Origin: Bacteroidota bacterium
GTDB lineage: Bacteria > Bacteroidota > Bacteroidia > Cytophagales > Spirosomataceae
Length of the DNA stretch: 64,000 bases
NCBI GenBank assembly: GCA_020161355.1
Contig: JAIUOF010000002.1
Location: 620,001-684,000 of the forward strand
Direction of reading: 5' to 3'
The notes beneath the pieces were generated by a model, which saw only the letters and a list, made by a program, of their open reading frames with translations, was not told the origin of the DNA and did no database searches. Both the position numbers and the translations under genes were made by a program. Shown in pieces: positions 16,160-24,456 of this stretch; position 1 is the first letter of the stretch; each line of letters begins with the position of its first letter.

Positions 16160-18670
16160 TTAATATCTAATCGTAATTGGGCCAAGTAATCCAGAGGGAA
16201 CAGCCCGCCAACCCGAAGCATCGAAAGGCTTATATTCGATATCTACCATATTAATATCATAGAATTTCTTCCATGGTACTTTTTGTTGATCCATGTATCT
16301 GATATGGTTTGCTGAAAGGTTTCTGACTTTGATTTTGATTTCATTTTCTTCTTTCAAAATACCTTCCGGTATATCTATCTCAAAAGGAAGACACCAAGCT
16401 GTACCGAGCCTTTGGCCATTGATCCAGACTTCGGCAGTTTCACGCACATCACCCAGCTCAATCTTGGCCTTTTGACCAATATTCTTTGTCGGGACAGAAA
16501 AATTATTGGAATATTCTCCGTATCCATCAAAATATTGTGCCATGGAATCCGGAATCTGTGTCCAGGATTTGAGGGAGTCTATTTTGAATTCACGGGAAAT
16601 TAAAGGCCAGCCCTCTGAAAATTTAAATTGCCAGTTTTGAGTAAGTTGTATTTTATTTTTAAAATTATTCAGCTCATAATTAGGAACTGCTGGCCTAACT
16701 TCATTGGTAAGCAGAATAAAGCAACTTTGTCCTGGCAACAACTTTAAGCTTATTTTTTTATTAGAAAACTTAAGCTTTTCGAAATTTCCACCTTTTCCTT
16801 TCGCCGGATTAAGAATGAGAGCATTTTTATATTTAGTATCAAAAATAATATCACCTTCCGAAAACTTATTTCCCTGATTTTCAATAAAATAGATAGTTCC
16901 AGATGGAAGATTTTTTCGTAAATATTCAAGACCCAGCTGAGGCATAATTTCCTTTTTTAGATTTAGTTTATTCAAGGATTTGATGATATTTTCTGTTTTC
17001 AAGCCAACCAAAGATGCTTTTTCAATTGAAAACTTATTTTGATTTTCCTCGAAATTAAGGAAGCCGGTAGTTTTAAGGGGCAAGTTTTTCTCAAATAAAA
17101 CTTTGAGCCCTCTTTTTTGAAGATTTTTTAAAGACAAAAGCGTTTCCAAGGGTAAGTATTCTATTTCAGGAATTATAATGACCTTATACCCATTCTCACC
17201 AATTTTCTCCTCCGATAAAGCCAACAGCTGCTTATCGGAAACAAAGTCAATAGCGTATCCCGATGTTTCTAATTGAGACAAAAGACTTCGGTATTTTTCA
17301 TTAAAAATGCCGTTTTTCTCAATATTATGCACATCCATCGTATAAACCCCCTTTTTGGGTTGATGCCAAATATCCTGAACAGGGAAGTAAACCAAAATCT
17401 CATTGTCGGGAGTGCTATTTTGCAAAATATTCTGGCAATTTTCGATGTACTTATTGAGTAGTGGCAACTCATTCCAGAAATGCGAATTGAAATTAAAGTT
17501 GGTAGAGGCATAAAAAAGCCAACCCGGCCAGGGTTCTGCCATAGGAGTATAGGGTGCACCATGGTAAAAAATATGGTTGACACCTCCCAAAAATGACTCA
17601 TCAATGATGGGTTTTATCTGCGAAAGGCTCACTTTGAAATGATTACCCAACCAGGTGGCAGTCTCGGAACTGACCAGTTTTTTTCCATAGACATTTGCCG
17701 GTGAAGAAGCCAACTTAAGTACCCATTTATTGGGTCTTCCAAACTGAGATTCCTTATAATTAGAATCCTGACGATAAAGGGGAATATCATAAAGCTTTGA
17801 ACCAAAAAACTCCGTTTCAGGGATTTTATTTACAGCGTACAAGTCCAGCACATTTCCGGGTGAGCCGTGAGACTCATTTCGTGTGATTTTTCCATGTTTT
17901 TTTGCAAAATCATTGAAAGGATATGTGAATTCTTCTAAAAGAAGTTCTGAAATGGTAAGTTGATAATCAGAATAAATCTGTTTTTCGGCCTCAGAATATT
18001 CTTTTTTGTTTTCAAAAATACTGAGATATGGTTCAAGGCTATAACCTCTCTTTTTCTTAAATTTTTCGAAGAAATGTTCTGTCCAGTCGGCTCCATAAAC
18101 CTCATAAGAGTCATTATAAAATGCTCTGATCCCCATATTATTTTTCGAAAAAACACTGTCAAATTTTGCCAAATAATGCTGCACATTTTCTTTTTCAAAA
18201 TGATCCAGCACCAATCCTTCTCCCCCAGGAGCAGCACGTTTTACTTTTTGTTGGGTGTTTTTTGATTTTAGAATATTTTGTCCATCTGAATCCTTAGTTA
18301 TTTCGAATGTTTTGGCAGCATTTTCCGGTTTTACATCAGGCCCGCCAAACGGCCAGCCCGTACCCAGCGTCATATCGATACCCAAACCCAGTTTTTCGGC
18401 TTCTTTTACCGTAAATTCTACCATTTCAAGCCATTTTGGACTCAGGAAATTGATAAAATTTTCTTCTTCTCCCTTAACCCCATAAATCGGTATGATATGA
18501 AGACCACCAAAACCTGCCTCTGCATATTTCTGTAAGTTGGCCCTAAGGTCAGGCTTATTGACTGCACTTCCCGGCCACCACCAATATGCCCAGGGTTTGG
18601 CTGTATTTTGTGCAAAGATTTTATTACTTATTAAAAATAGCAGGAATACAAGTCTTAAAACTTTCATCAT
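16160..18670 (-). CDS. Exported GH106-like glycoside hydrolase (alpha-L-rhamnosidase-type)
   Basis: This 836-residue secreted enzyme has a signal peptide ending near KIFAQ. The N-terminus WAYWWWPGSAVNKPDL, followed by GFGGLHIIPIYGVKGEE and MTLGTGWPFGGPDV, is the signature of the family-106 glycosyl hydrolase group, whose characterised members cleave alpha-L-rhamnose from plant pectin and related glycans. A C-terminal region with AEVWINGQRLGTAWCLPFEI looks like a galactose-binding/jelly-roll module. It is shorter than typical GH106 enzymes of roughly 1100 residues. No SusC/SusD genes are adjacent, so this is not an obvious polysaccharide utilisation locus. Exact linkage specificity is inference. 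Confidence 0.85.
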   Translation of the reverse strand: MMKVLRLVFLLFLISNKIFAQNTAKPWAYWWWPGSAVNKPDLRANLQKYAEAGFGGLHIIPIYGVKGEEENFINFLSPKWLEMVEFTVKEAEKLGLGIDMTLGTGWPFGGPDVKPENAAKTFEITKDSDGQNILKSKNTQQKVKRAAPGGEGLVLDHFEKENVQHYLAKFDSVFSKNNMGIRAFYNDSYEVYGADWTEHFFEKFKKKRGYSLEPYLSIFENKKEYSEAEKQIYSDYQLTISELLLEEFTYPFNDFAKKHGKITRNESHGSPGNVLDLYAVNKIPETEFFGSKLYDIPLYRQDSNYKESQFGRPNKWVLKLASSPANVYGKKLVSSETATWLGNHFKVSLSQIKPIIDESFLGGVNHIFYHGAPYTPMAEPWPGWLFYASTNFNFNSHFWNELPLLNKYIENCQNILQNSTPDNEILVYFPVQDIWHQPKKGVYTMDVHNIEKNGIFNEKYRSLLSQLETSGYAIDFVSDKQLLALSEEKIGENGYKVIIIPEIEYLPLETLLSLKNLQKRGLKVLFEKNLPLKTTGFLNFEENQNKFSIEKASLVGLKTENIIKSLNKLNLKKEIMPQLGLEYLRKNLPSGTIYFIENQGNKFSEGDIIFDTKYKNALILNPAKGKGGNFEKLKFSNKKISLKLLPGQSCFILLTNEVRPAVPNYELNNFKNKIQLTQNWQFKFSEGWPLISREFKIDSLKSWTQIPDSMAQYFDGYGEYSNNFSVPTKNIGQKAKIELGDVRETAEVWINGQRLGTAWCLPFEIDIPEGILKEENEIKIKVRNLSANHIRYMDQQKVPWKKFYDINMVDIEYKPFDASGWRAVPSGLLGPITIRY

Positions 18671-18806
18671 TTAAGGTTGAAAGTTTAAAATTAGCCAGAA
18701 ATTCAGGATTTACTGTGCTTTAGTGTCATGCAGAAAACGAAATACTTTTTGCAATAAAATTTTTGCAGAAATATTTTGCAATAAAAAAATGCAACTCTAA
18801 AACTTT

Positions 18807-19979
18807 TTAATACTCAAAAACCCCAAATTCACTCGCTATCGTGAGTTTTTTGGAATCTGAGGCCTCTACCCTACCCACAATCTGAGCCGGAATACCGAAG
18901 CTTTCCGAGATTTCGATTACCGTTTGGGCATCTTCGGGAGAAAGATACACTTCCAGTCGGTGGCCCATGTTGAATACCTTGTACATTTCGGCCCAGGAAG
19001 TACCCGATTGCTCATGTATCAATTTGAAAAGTGGCGGAATCGGAAATAAATTATCTTTTATAACGTGTATATTTTCAACAAAATGCAGCACTTTGGTTTG
19101 GGCACCTCCGCTACAATGTACCATGCCGTCGATTTTGCCTTTTAGCTTTTCCAAAAGAGCCTTAACCACCGGTGCGTAGGTACGTGTAGGCGACAATATG
19201 AGTTTGCCAACATTGACCATGAGGTCATCTTCAATTTTGACTTTGTCGGTCAAAAGTTTGGAACCACTGTAAACCAGCGAACTATGAATATCCTGATCAA
19301 AGCTTTCGGGGTATTTTTCGGCATAAATATTATCCAAAACATCGTGCCGGGCCGAAGTAAGCCCGTTGCTACCCATGCCTCCATTGTACTCGGTTTCGTA
19401 GTTTGCTTTTCCGAAGGAAGCCAGTCCCACAATCACATTACCGGGTTTTATATTGGCGTTATCAATCACATCAGCACGTTTCATGCGGGCAATCACGGTG
19501 GTATTTACAGTAATAGTTTTTACCAAATCACCCACATCGGCGGTTTCGCCGCCTGTGCTGTAGATTTCAACACCATTTTTACGGAGCATTTGCAACACAT
19601 CCTCACTGCCATTGATGATTTCGGCAATCACCTCACCCGGAATCTTGTTTTTGTTGCGGTCAATCGACGAAGACATCAAAATAGGTCCGGTAGCACCCAC
19701 ACATAGCAGGTCGTCGGTATTCATAATAATACTATCCTGAGCAATCCCTTTCCACACCGAAATATCACCGGTTTCTTTCCAATATAAATAGGCCAGTGAA
19801 GTTTTGGTACCTGCACCATCGGCATGCATGATGTTACAAAAGGTATCATCTCCTCCCAGAATATCAGGAGAAATCTTACAGAAAGCCCTGGGATATAATC
19901 CCTTATCCAGCTTTTCTATGGCCTTGTGAACATCTTCTTTTGAGGCCGAAACGCCCCGCTGCATGTAACGATCTGACAT
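18807..19979 (-). CDS. purM: Phosphoribosylformylglycinamidine cyclo-ligase (AIR synthase)
   Basis: PurM makes aminoimidazole ribotide in de novo purine synthesis using ATP. The 390-residue length and motifs fit the Bacteroidota form: MQRGVSASKEDVHKAI at the start, CNIMHADGAGTKTSLAYLYW, STGGETADVGDLVKT, and the C-terminal HCSGGAQTKVLHF and VFNMGHRLEVY segments. It lies downstream of the overlapping operon at 20.05-21.98 kb on the same strand, but 73 bp away and with its own -7-like element, so it is probably transcribed separately. Confidence 0.93.
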   Translation of the reverse strand: MSDRYMQRGVSASKEDVHKAIEKLDKGLYPRAFCKISPDILGGDDTFCNIMHADGAGTKTSLAYLYWKETGDISVWKGIAQDSIIMNTDDLLCVGATGPILMSSSIDRNKNKIPGEVIAEIINGSEDVLQMLRKNGVEIYSTGGETADVGDLVKTITVNTTVIARMKRADVIDNANIKPGNVIVGLASFGKANYETEYNGGMGSNGLTSARHDVLDNIYAEKYPESFDQDIHSSLVYSGSKLLTDKVKIEDDLMVNVGKLILSPTRTYAPVVKALLEKLKGKIDGMVHCSGGAQTKVLHFVENIHVIKDNLFPIPPLFKLIHEQSGTSWAEMYKVFNMGHRLEVYLSPEDAQTVIEISESFGIPAQIVGRVEASDSKKLTIASEFGVFEY

Positions 19980-20002
19980 GAAATAGAATCAATATTGTGT
20001 GG

Positions 20003-20010
20003 CAAATTTA
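20003..20010 (-). promoter_or_regulatory. Candidate -7 element for purM
   Basis: The minus strand reads TAAATTTG (TAnnTTTG), 23 bp upstream of the purM ATG. No clear TTG is at -33. Confidence 0.35.
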
Positions 20011-20052
20011 CGAATTCTAATTTTTGTATTTCTGTAAAATAGAAATTAAATC

Positions 20053-20343
20053 TCAGGAGCCTTTTATGAGTTGTTCCAAAACATTGAGATGATCAACAAA
20101 AGCTTTTTTACCATCAGCTGTAGCTGTATAAAGTGTGTTGGGTTTTCGCCCGATAAATTCTTTGGTAACCGAAATATATCCGGCATCTTCCAGGGATTTA
20201 AGATGAGTTGCCAGATTGCCATCGGTCAACTGTAGCAAGTCCTTGAGCGTGTTAAAGTTAACCGATTCGTTAACCATCAGCACCGACATAATGCCCAGGC
20301 GGGCTTTACTCTCAAAGGTTTTATTAAATCGCTCCAGTATCAT
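20053..20343 (-). CDS. Winged-helix transcriptional regulator (ArsR/MarR-like, HTH_34 type)
   Basis: This 96-residue DNA-binding protein consists of one winged helix. FNKTFESKARLGIMSVLMVN is followed by the recognition region LKDLLQLTDGNLATHLKSLEDAGYI and a wing KEFIGRKPNTLYTATADGKKAF. The pattern matches the small HTH_34 regulators often paired with a membrane-protein gene in Bacteroidota. It is the last gene of a four-gene operon and overlaps the membrane gene before it (ATGA). It probably autoregulates this operon; the signal is unknown. Confidence 0.85.
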   Translation of the reverse strand: MILERFNKTFESKARLGIMSVLMVNESVNFNTLKDLLQLTDGNLATHLKSLEDAGYISVTKEFIGRKPNTLYTATADGKKAFVDHLNVLEQLIKGS

Positions 20344-20969
20344 TTATCATATTTTAGGTACATCAACAAACCATAAACGATATGCAAAACACCGAAACCC
20401 AATGCCCAGAAAAGTAAAGAATATCCCACAAAAACAATGGATAAGATGCCTAAAATAACCTCGAATAAACCCAGAAAATAAACATCTCTAACCGTAAAGT
20501 GCGAAGCACCCAACAAAGCTAAACCATAAAATACCAAAGTGGATGATGCTGCCAGGGAATAATTGAGCTGCTGAATGAGTACAATTGCAAAAACAGCACC
20601 TGCTAAGAGTGGAATTGTTAAACTTATGACCAATTTTTTTGACAAAGGATTCCAGAGTTTATCGCCATTTTTTGAAGCTTTTCTAACTGTAAAATAAATC
20701 CCGAAAAACAGGGCAGCTAGAAAGGTAATTATGGCGGTTTGTATTAAAAAAGTTTTAAATTCACCAGGCTCAGCCATATTTTTTGCAGAAAATATACCTG
20801 TAACATTGTAACTTGAAGTGAGCTCAACCTTTTTTAAATAAACTCTGGCGGCACCTAACAATGCCACGATGCCGGCAAAAACTCCCGAAAGTCCGCTTAG
20901 TGAAAGGAATTTTGAGGACCTTTCCATAAGACTACGGATTTCACGAAGGTTGTCAAGATGCTCGTTCAT
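20340..20969 (-). CDS. Multi-spanning membrane protein of unknown function, paired with regulator
   Basis: The 209-residue protein begins with a soluble helix (LDNLREIRSLMERSSKFLSL) and then has about five to six hydrophobic segments, including GLSGVFAGIVALLGAARVYL, TAIITFLAALFFGIYFTV, LVISLTIPLLAGAVFAIVLI and VFVGYSLLFWALGFGVLHIV. I do not recognise a catalytic motif. It overlaps both neighbours by ATGA junctions, so translation is coupled to dgkA upstream and the regulator downstream. The same membrane-protein/winged-helix pairing is familiar in Bacteroidota, but its job is not known. Confidence 0.75.
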   Translation of the reverse strand: MNEHLDNLREIRSLMERSSKFLSLSGLSGVFAGIVALLGAARVYLKKVELTSSYNVTGIFSAKNMAEPGEFKTFLIQTAIITFLAALFFGIYFTVRKASKNGDKLWNPLSKKLVISLTIPLLAGAVFAIVLIQQLNYSLAASSTLVFYGLALLGASHFTVRDVYFLGLFEVILGILSIVFVGYSLLFWALGFGVLHIVYGLLMYLKYDK

Positions 20970-21328
20970 AAGCTTTCTAAAATTTTGGGTAAAAAGATAA
21001 TCAAACCAATTATGACTGCTGCTATTGCGAAAATTAAAACTCCGGCGGCTGATAAATCCTTAATTTGTCCGATTACCGGATCTTTTTGGGGCGAAATTTT
21101 ATCACAAAGTTTTTCGACGGCAGTGTTAAAAGCTTCCGAACCAAAAACCAATCCAATTGCAAAAATAAGGAAAATCCACTCATTAGCAGAAACTTTGAAA
21201 AACAGCCCTGCAATAATTACCAAAATAGCCGCCAAAAAATGAAATTTTGCATTGTTTTCATTCAGAAAAAGCTTTTTCAAACCTTGAAAAGCAAATTTAA
21301 AACTCCGGATCATTTTCAGGATTTGCAT
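20966..21328 (-). CDS. dgkA: Diacylglycerol kinase family protein (DgkA-type; possibly undecaprenol kinase)
   Basis: This small integral-membrane lipid kinase of 120 residues has three transmembrane helices. Family motifs are FAFQGLKKLFLNENNAKFH at the N-terminus, GSEAFNTAVEKLCD (catalytic Glu) and GQIKDLSAAGVLI. Members phosphorylate diacylglycerol or undecaprenol with ATP. The start may be at 21328 (MQILK) or five codons further in (MIRSF). Either overlaps the end of the DUF1361 gene. It sits inside a four-gene overlapping operon. Confidence 0.9.
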   Translation of the reverse strand: MQILKMIRSFKFAFQGLKKLFLNENNAKFHFLAAILVIIAGLFFKVSANEWIFLIFAIGLVFGSEAFNTAVEKLCDKISPQKDPVIGQIKDLSAAGVLIFAIAAVIIGLIIFLPKILESL

Positions 21329-21980
21329 AGTTATTCAAAAATTGGTTGAAAGAAAAATACACTCCAATTAAAACCAAACCAAACACTATGGTCATTTTGA
21401 TGGCCAATGGTTCAAAAAGTTGCCCTGAAACAATTCTTAACAGAGCCAAAGGATTAGTAAATAAATCCCAACTATTTAAGCGGATATATCTTCCCAAATA
21501 TACCCCAAAGGCACTCAAAATGAGTGAGAAAAGAGTCAAAAAAACAGATATAATCTTTCCAAAAAGATTTTTTGTAAGTACTCTGAAAATATCAACAGAA
21601 TATAAACCAACGACCAAACCCGTTGTGGCGGTAAGATATATACCCAGGGCGTCAAACCAAAGTAAATCTTCAGGAAGGTGATTAAGATGGATGAGGTCGG
21701 TGATGATATAGGGTGAGTTAGGAAAAAACAGAAGCCATAAAAGCATAAAAAAGTAAACGACTGATTTTGTAATGATATCTTTGAAACCAAAAATGCGGAA
21801 GATTTTTCGGGCTAGCAAAATAAATCCAAGAGGCAAAAAAGCCAAAAACAGATTCCAGGCAAGAAAAAAGCCTTTTGTTTCTCCGGTAAGTTTGATCCTG
21901 AAAATCCACATGATTAAACACAATACAATCAGAATCAACACTGATATAGTCTGTGAAGAAAGCGAAAAGATTTTTTTCAT
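21297..21980 (-). CDS. DUF1361 multi-pass membrane protein
   Basis: The 227-residue protein has about seven hydrophobic helices. The segment WLLFFPNSPYIITDLIHL is the hallmark of the DUF1361 family of integral membrane proteins of unknown function. The ATG at 21980 is used rather than the TTG one codon upstream. It is the first gene of the operon DUF1361-dgkA-membrane protein-regulator, and its 3' end overlaps dgkA. No catalytic residues are obvious. Confidence 0.82.
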   Translation of the reverse strand: MKKIFSLSSQTISVLILIVLCLIMWIFRIKLTGETKGFFLAWNLFLAFLPLGFILLARKIFRIFGFKDIITKSVVYFFMLLWLLFFPNSPYIITDLIHLNHLPEDLLWFDALGIYLTATTGLVVGLYSVDIFRVLTKNLFGKIISVFLTLFSLILSAFGVYLGRYIRLNSWDLFTNPLALLRIVSGQLFEPLAIKMTIVFGLVLIGVYFSFNQFLNNYANPENDPEF

Positions 21981-22056
21981 CAAAAGTACTTTTTTTTACA
22001 AAGTAAATTATTTAAATTTAAATATCCCAAAACTATCATTAGTATTTTTTGAAAAA

Positions 22057-22089
22057 TTGGATCAATGCTATCGGCTTTTTCTACCTTTG
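22057..22089 (+). promoter_or_regulatory. Promoter of the acyl-CoA thioesterase gene
   Basis: TTG (22057-22059) and TACCTTTG (22082-22089) are separated by 22 bp, fitting the Bacteroidota TTG / TAnnTTTG promoter. Transcription would start about 10 bp before the ATG at 22106, which supports that start over the longer ORF. Confidence 0.6.
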
Positions 22090-22105
22090 TACAAAAAATA
22101 AAAAG

Positions 22106-22621
22106 ATGCCAGCTGCAAAATTTGTAAAAGAATCGACAACCATTATGACTGAAATGGTGATGCCCAATGACACCAACACCCTTGGGAATCTATATGGTGG
22201 AAACCTGATGCGAATGATGGACGTAGCTGCCGCCATTGCGGCTCAAAAACATTCTAACAGAATTGTGGTTACGGCCTCGGTGGACAATGTCTCCTTTGTA
22301 AACCCTATTCCATTGGGCCACGTGGTAACTCTTGAAGCAAAAATCACACGAGCTTTTAATACTTCAATGGAGGTGATTGTGGAGGTCTATTCTGAAAATA
22401 TTCCGGCCGGCACCAAAACCAAAACCAACCAGGCTTTTTTGACATTCGTGGCAGTGGACCAAAGTGGCAGACCTATAGAAATTGCCGAGGCCATTCCTGA
22501 AACAGAAAAAGAAAAAGAGCTATTTGATCATGCCCTCCAACGCAGGCAGCTCAGATTGGTATTGGCAGGAAGAATGAAACCTCAGGATGCCAGCGAGTTA
22601 AAAACAATTTTTAACGCATAA
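22106..22621 (+). CDS. Acyl-CoA thioesterase, hotdog fold
   Basis: This enzyme hydrolyses acyl-CoA to free acid and CoA. The 171-residue protein is a single-hotdog BFIT/YciA-type thioesterase: NTLGNLYGGNLMRMMDVAAA carries the catalytic Asn/Asp region, and VTASVDNVSFVNPIPLGHVV and TSMEVIVEVYSEN follow. The ORF is open upstream to 22049, but the promoter overlaps that stretch and the conserved region starts with MPAAKFVKES, so 22106 is chosen. A strong hairpin terminator follows directly. Confidence 0.9.
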   Translation: MPAAKFVKESTTIMTEMVMPNDTNTLGNLYGGNLMRMMDVAAAIAAQKHSNRIVVTASVDNVSFVNPIPLGHVVTLEAKITRAFNTSMEVIVEVYSENIPAGTKTKTNQAFLTFVAVDQSGRPIEIAEAIPETEKEKELFDHALQRRQLRLVLAGRMKPQDASELKTIFNA

Positions 22622-22658
22622 AAAAATGCCAGACTGAGAGACTCAATCTGACATTTTT
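22622..22658. terminator. Bidirectional terminator
   Basis: Three paired blocks (AAAAATG/CATTTTT, CAGA/TCTG, TGAG/CTCA), separated by single mismatches, close on a 3-nt loop and are flanked by A and T tracts. It serves the thioesterase gene and the convergent repeat-protein gene. Confidence 0.85.
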
Positions 22659-22675
22659 ATGATTTTAATGGATTT

Positions 22676-23119
22676 TCAGTAAGTACCTTTTCTGCGGTCT
22701 TTTTTGTCCTCTTTTCTATCCTTTATATCTTCCTTGCGGTCTCTGCGATCTTCTTTTTTATCTCTGATATCTTCTTTGTGGTCTTTCTTATCCTCTCTCG
22801 CATCTCTCACATCTTCTTTGGCATCTCTGATGTCTTCGAGTTTATCTTTGCGGCCACCGTTGTGTTTTGCATCCCAGGCATCTTCGCGTTTATCTCTGAT
22901 ATCCTCAGCCTTGTCACGTCTGTCTTCAGCACGGTCACGTTTGTCTTCCATGCGATCCATCTTGTCTTCTTTCCGATCTCTCACGTCTTCCCGATGGTCT
23001 CTGCGGTCTTCACGTTTATCTTTTGCCAGCCTTCTGGCATGTGGATGTTGAGCGAAAGTGATTGTTCCTAACAAACAAAAAATAGCGATAACGAAAAGTG
23101 TTTTTAAATTAGTTTTCAT
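22676..23119 (-). CDS. Exported charged heptad-repeat protein
   Basis: This 147-residue protein has a clear signal peptide (MKTNLKTLFVIAIFCLLGTITFA), so it is periplasmic or secreted. The mature part is almost only Asp, Arg, Lys and Glu, in a strict seven-residue unit Asp-x-x-Glu-Asp-x-x. Seven heptads run from Asp34 to Asp83, a nine-residue break HNGGRK-type segment follows, then seven more heptads run from Asp92 to Asp141. Such spacing favours a long, highly charged single alpha-helix rather than a classic coiled coil, because the usual hydrophobic a/d positions are missing. I know no function; metal binding or surface association are guesses. Confidence 0.75.
   Translation of the reverse strand: MKTNLKTLFVIAIFCLLGTITFAQHPHARRLAKDKREDRRDHREDVRDRKEDKMDRMEDKRDRAEDRRDKAEDIRDKREDAWDAKHNGGRKDKLEDIRDAKEDVRDAREDKKDHKEDIRDKKEDRRDRKEDIKDRKEDKKDRRKGTY
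22697..23020 (-). repeat. Degenerate 21-bp tandem repeat encoding the heptads
   Basis: The heptad blocks correspond to imperfect 21-bp units built on GAxGAxxxxxGAxGA-like codons, in two runs of seven with a 27-bp interruption. They lie in frame inside the exported repeat protein. Confidence 0.8.
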
Positions 23120-23243
23120 GACTTTACTGGGTTTAATTGAAAATTGTTTTAAGAATTAATTTTGGTCTTTGGATAGTATTTTTTTGGAAAGGTTTAAAAA
23201 GCGGGAGAAAAAAAATTAAATTTGCAATTCGAAAAATTTCGAA

Positions 23244-23316
23244 GGCTCCATAGTTTAATGGATAGAACGGCGGTTTCCGGTACCTCTGGTGGGGGTTCGA
23301 TTCCCTCTGGGGCTAC
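23244..23316 (+). tRNA. tRNA-Arg (anticodon CCG)
   Basis: A cloverleaf can be drawn. The acceptor is GGCTCCA with TGGGGCT (G-T at the first pair). The D arm is GTTT...GAAC. The anticodon loop TTCCGGT carries CCG at 23277-23279. The T arm is GGGGG-TTCGATT-CCCTC. CCA is not encoded. The anticodon stem GCGGT/ACCTC has one internal mismatch. A hairpin terminator follows. It marks the border between core genes and the accessory region. Confidence 0.88.
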
Positions 23317-23330
23317 AAGTTAACAATATA

Positions 23331-23366
23331 AACGCTTTATAATCAATGAATTATGAAGCGTTTTTT
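23331..23366 (+). terminator. Terminator after tRNA-Arg
   Basis: AACGCTT (23331-23337) pairs with AAGCGTT (23356-23362); further A-T pairs extend the stem inward, and T residues follow. Confidence 0.8.
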
Positions 23367-23459
23367 GTTTATAGAAAAGCAGATGTAAAAGCTAAGTTAA
23401 ATTTACACAAACAAGACTCAAATAATTTTTCCAATTGTCCAGCCAAATTATAAATATAC

Positions 23460-23468
23460 TATTCTTTA
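23460..23468 (+). repeat. Left target-site duplication of the IS982 element
   Basis: TATTCTTTA abuts the left terminal repeat and is copied exactly at 24448-24456. Confidence 0.85.
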
Positions 23469-23483
23469 ACCTGTAGTGCATTT
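23469..23483 (+). repeat. Left terminal inverted repeat of the IS982 element
   Basis: ACCTGTAGTGCATTT differs from the right end at the fourth base (T instead of C), a change that may weaken transposase recognition. Confidence 0.88.
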
Positions 23484-24357
23484 AAGAAAAAGAGATTTTG
23501 ATATTATTAATATTTCTTCCATTTAAGTGGTTTATAAATTGAATAACGATTAAAGATGTTAACTTCGTCAACAGTCTTGTTTTGAAACCTTGGAATGTTT
23601 TTGCGTAATTTCTTCTTATCATGAATTGGTCACAAAGTTGCGATAAAAGGGTTTCAATTCTCTTCCTTGATTTTTTAAAAATATAACTTTGGGGCTTATA
23701 ATTTTCTTGGTTTTGCCTCATTGGCACCTACAGTGTAATATTTCTTATTTCAAACAAATCCATTTGATAATCAGCACTTAAGTATCCTTTATCACCTATT
23801 ATTGTACAATTTTCAAACTCTTGTTTTATGTTTTTCAAATAATGTATATCATGCACTGAGGCTTTAGTAATTTCGAAACTTTTAAAGACTCCCTTAAGTG
23901 TAGAAACGGCATGTAATTTATATCCATAAAAATGCATTTTTTGAGAAGCACAATAACCTTTATCCGGTGCCGATTCGTAATTTTCCGTACAAATCTTAGA
24001 TCTGGTAGCCCTACTCAGTTTGCAAACTTCCAATGGCATCGAATCTACAATCATATAATTTTCAAAAGGAACAAGTTCATTGGCAATGCTATTTCTTATC
24101 CTATCAATTATTCCAAATAAATTTCTTTTTCTTCTGTTAAAAACAGACCTCTCAATTTTTGTAAAAATATCATCTGGCAACATTCTAAATAATTGATGTT
24201 CAGAATCTATACTCAAATATTTAGCTGTTAAAACCAACACAATAAGCTCAATATCAGATAGCTTTGGCCTCCTAATTTGATTTAAAAAATTATCTTGAAC
24301 TTCAAATTTTCTTAAAACTGTTAAAATTACTTCGTAACTTTGCTTAAGGTTATTCAT
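23482..24357 (-). pseudogene. IS982-family transposase interrupted by an in-frame TAG
   Basis: The reading frame from ATG at 24357 encodes an IS982-type DDE transposase. It has an N-terminal helical part (RRPKLSDIELIVLVLTAKYL), the first catalytic Asp in YMIVDSMPLEVCK, KMHFYGYKLHAV and the second Asp in TIIGDKGYLSADYQ. It meets TAG at 23728-23730. The same frame then continues for 81 codons with the expected C-terminus (MRQNQENYKPQ, SRKRIETLLSQLCDQFMIRRNYAKT), which holds the final catalytic Glu. One substitution explains the break. Without readthrough the product lacks the third catalytic acid and should be inactive. Confidence 0.9.
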
Positions 24358-24432
24358 TTATATTTAATCGATTGGTAGTCAGTTAAATATACGACTTTTT
24401 GTCAAAATGAATAGCCCTTTTTATTTTTTTCC

Positions 24433-24447
24433 AAATGCACTACGGGT
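24433..24447 (-). repeat. Right terminal inverted repeat of the IS982 element
   Basis: Read on the minus strand this is ACCCGTAGTGCATTT, the usual IS982-type end. Confidence 0.88.
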
Positions 24448-24456
24448 TATTCTTTA
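24448..24456 (+). repeat. Right target-site duplication of the IS982 element
   Basis: TATTCTTTA is an exact copy of 23460-23468. Confidence 0.85.

Larger units (their letters stand above)
23469..24447 (-). mobile_element. IS982-family insertion sequence (979 bp)
   Basis: The element is bounded by 15-bp terminal inverted repeats with one mismatch (ACCTGTAGTGCATTT at the left, the complement of ACCCGTAGTGCATTT at the right) and by an exact 9-bp direct duplication TATTCTTTA. It contains one transposase reading frame that is interrupted by an amber codon. The ACCC...GTAGTGCATTT ends, the size near 1 kb and the transposase sequence fit IS982. The intact duplication argues for one clean insertion. 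The element landed in non-coding DNA just past the tRNA. Confidence 0.92.

Noticed and set aside
22697..23020. Regular short repeats that could be taken for a CRISPR array
   Set aside because: The 21-bp period is in frame, has no spacers and encodes the charged heptads of an exported protein with a signal peptide. No CRISPR array was seen anywhere in the window.
22704..23051. Ser/Leu-rich open frame on the plus strand opposite the heptad protein
   Set aside because: It is an antisense shadow of the repeat; it has no signal, no family features, and the minus-strand frame has a proper signal peptide.
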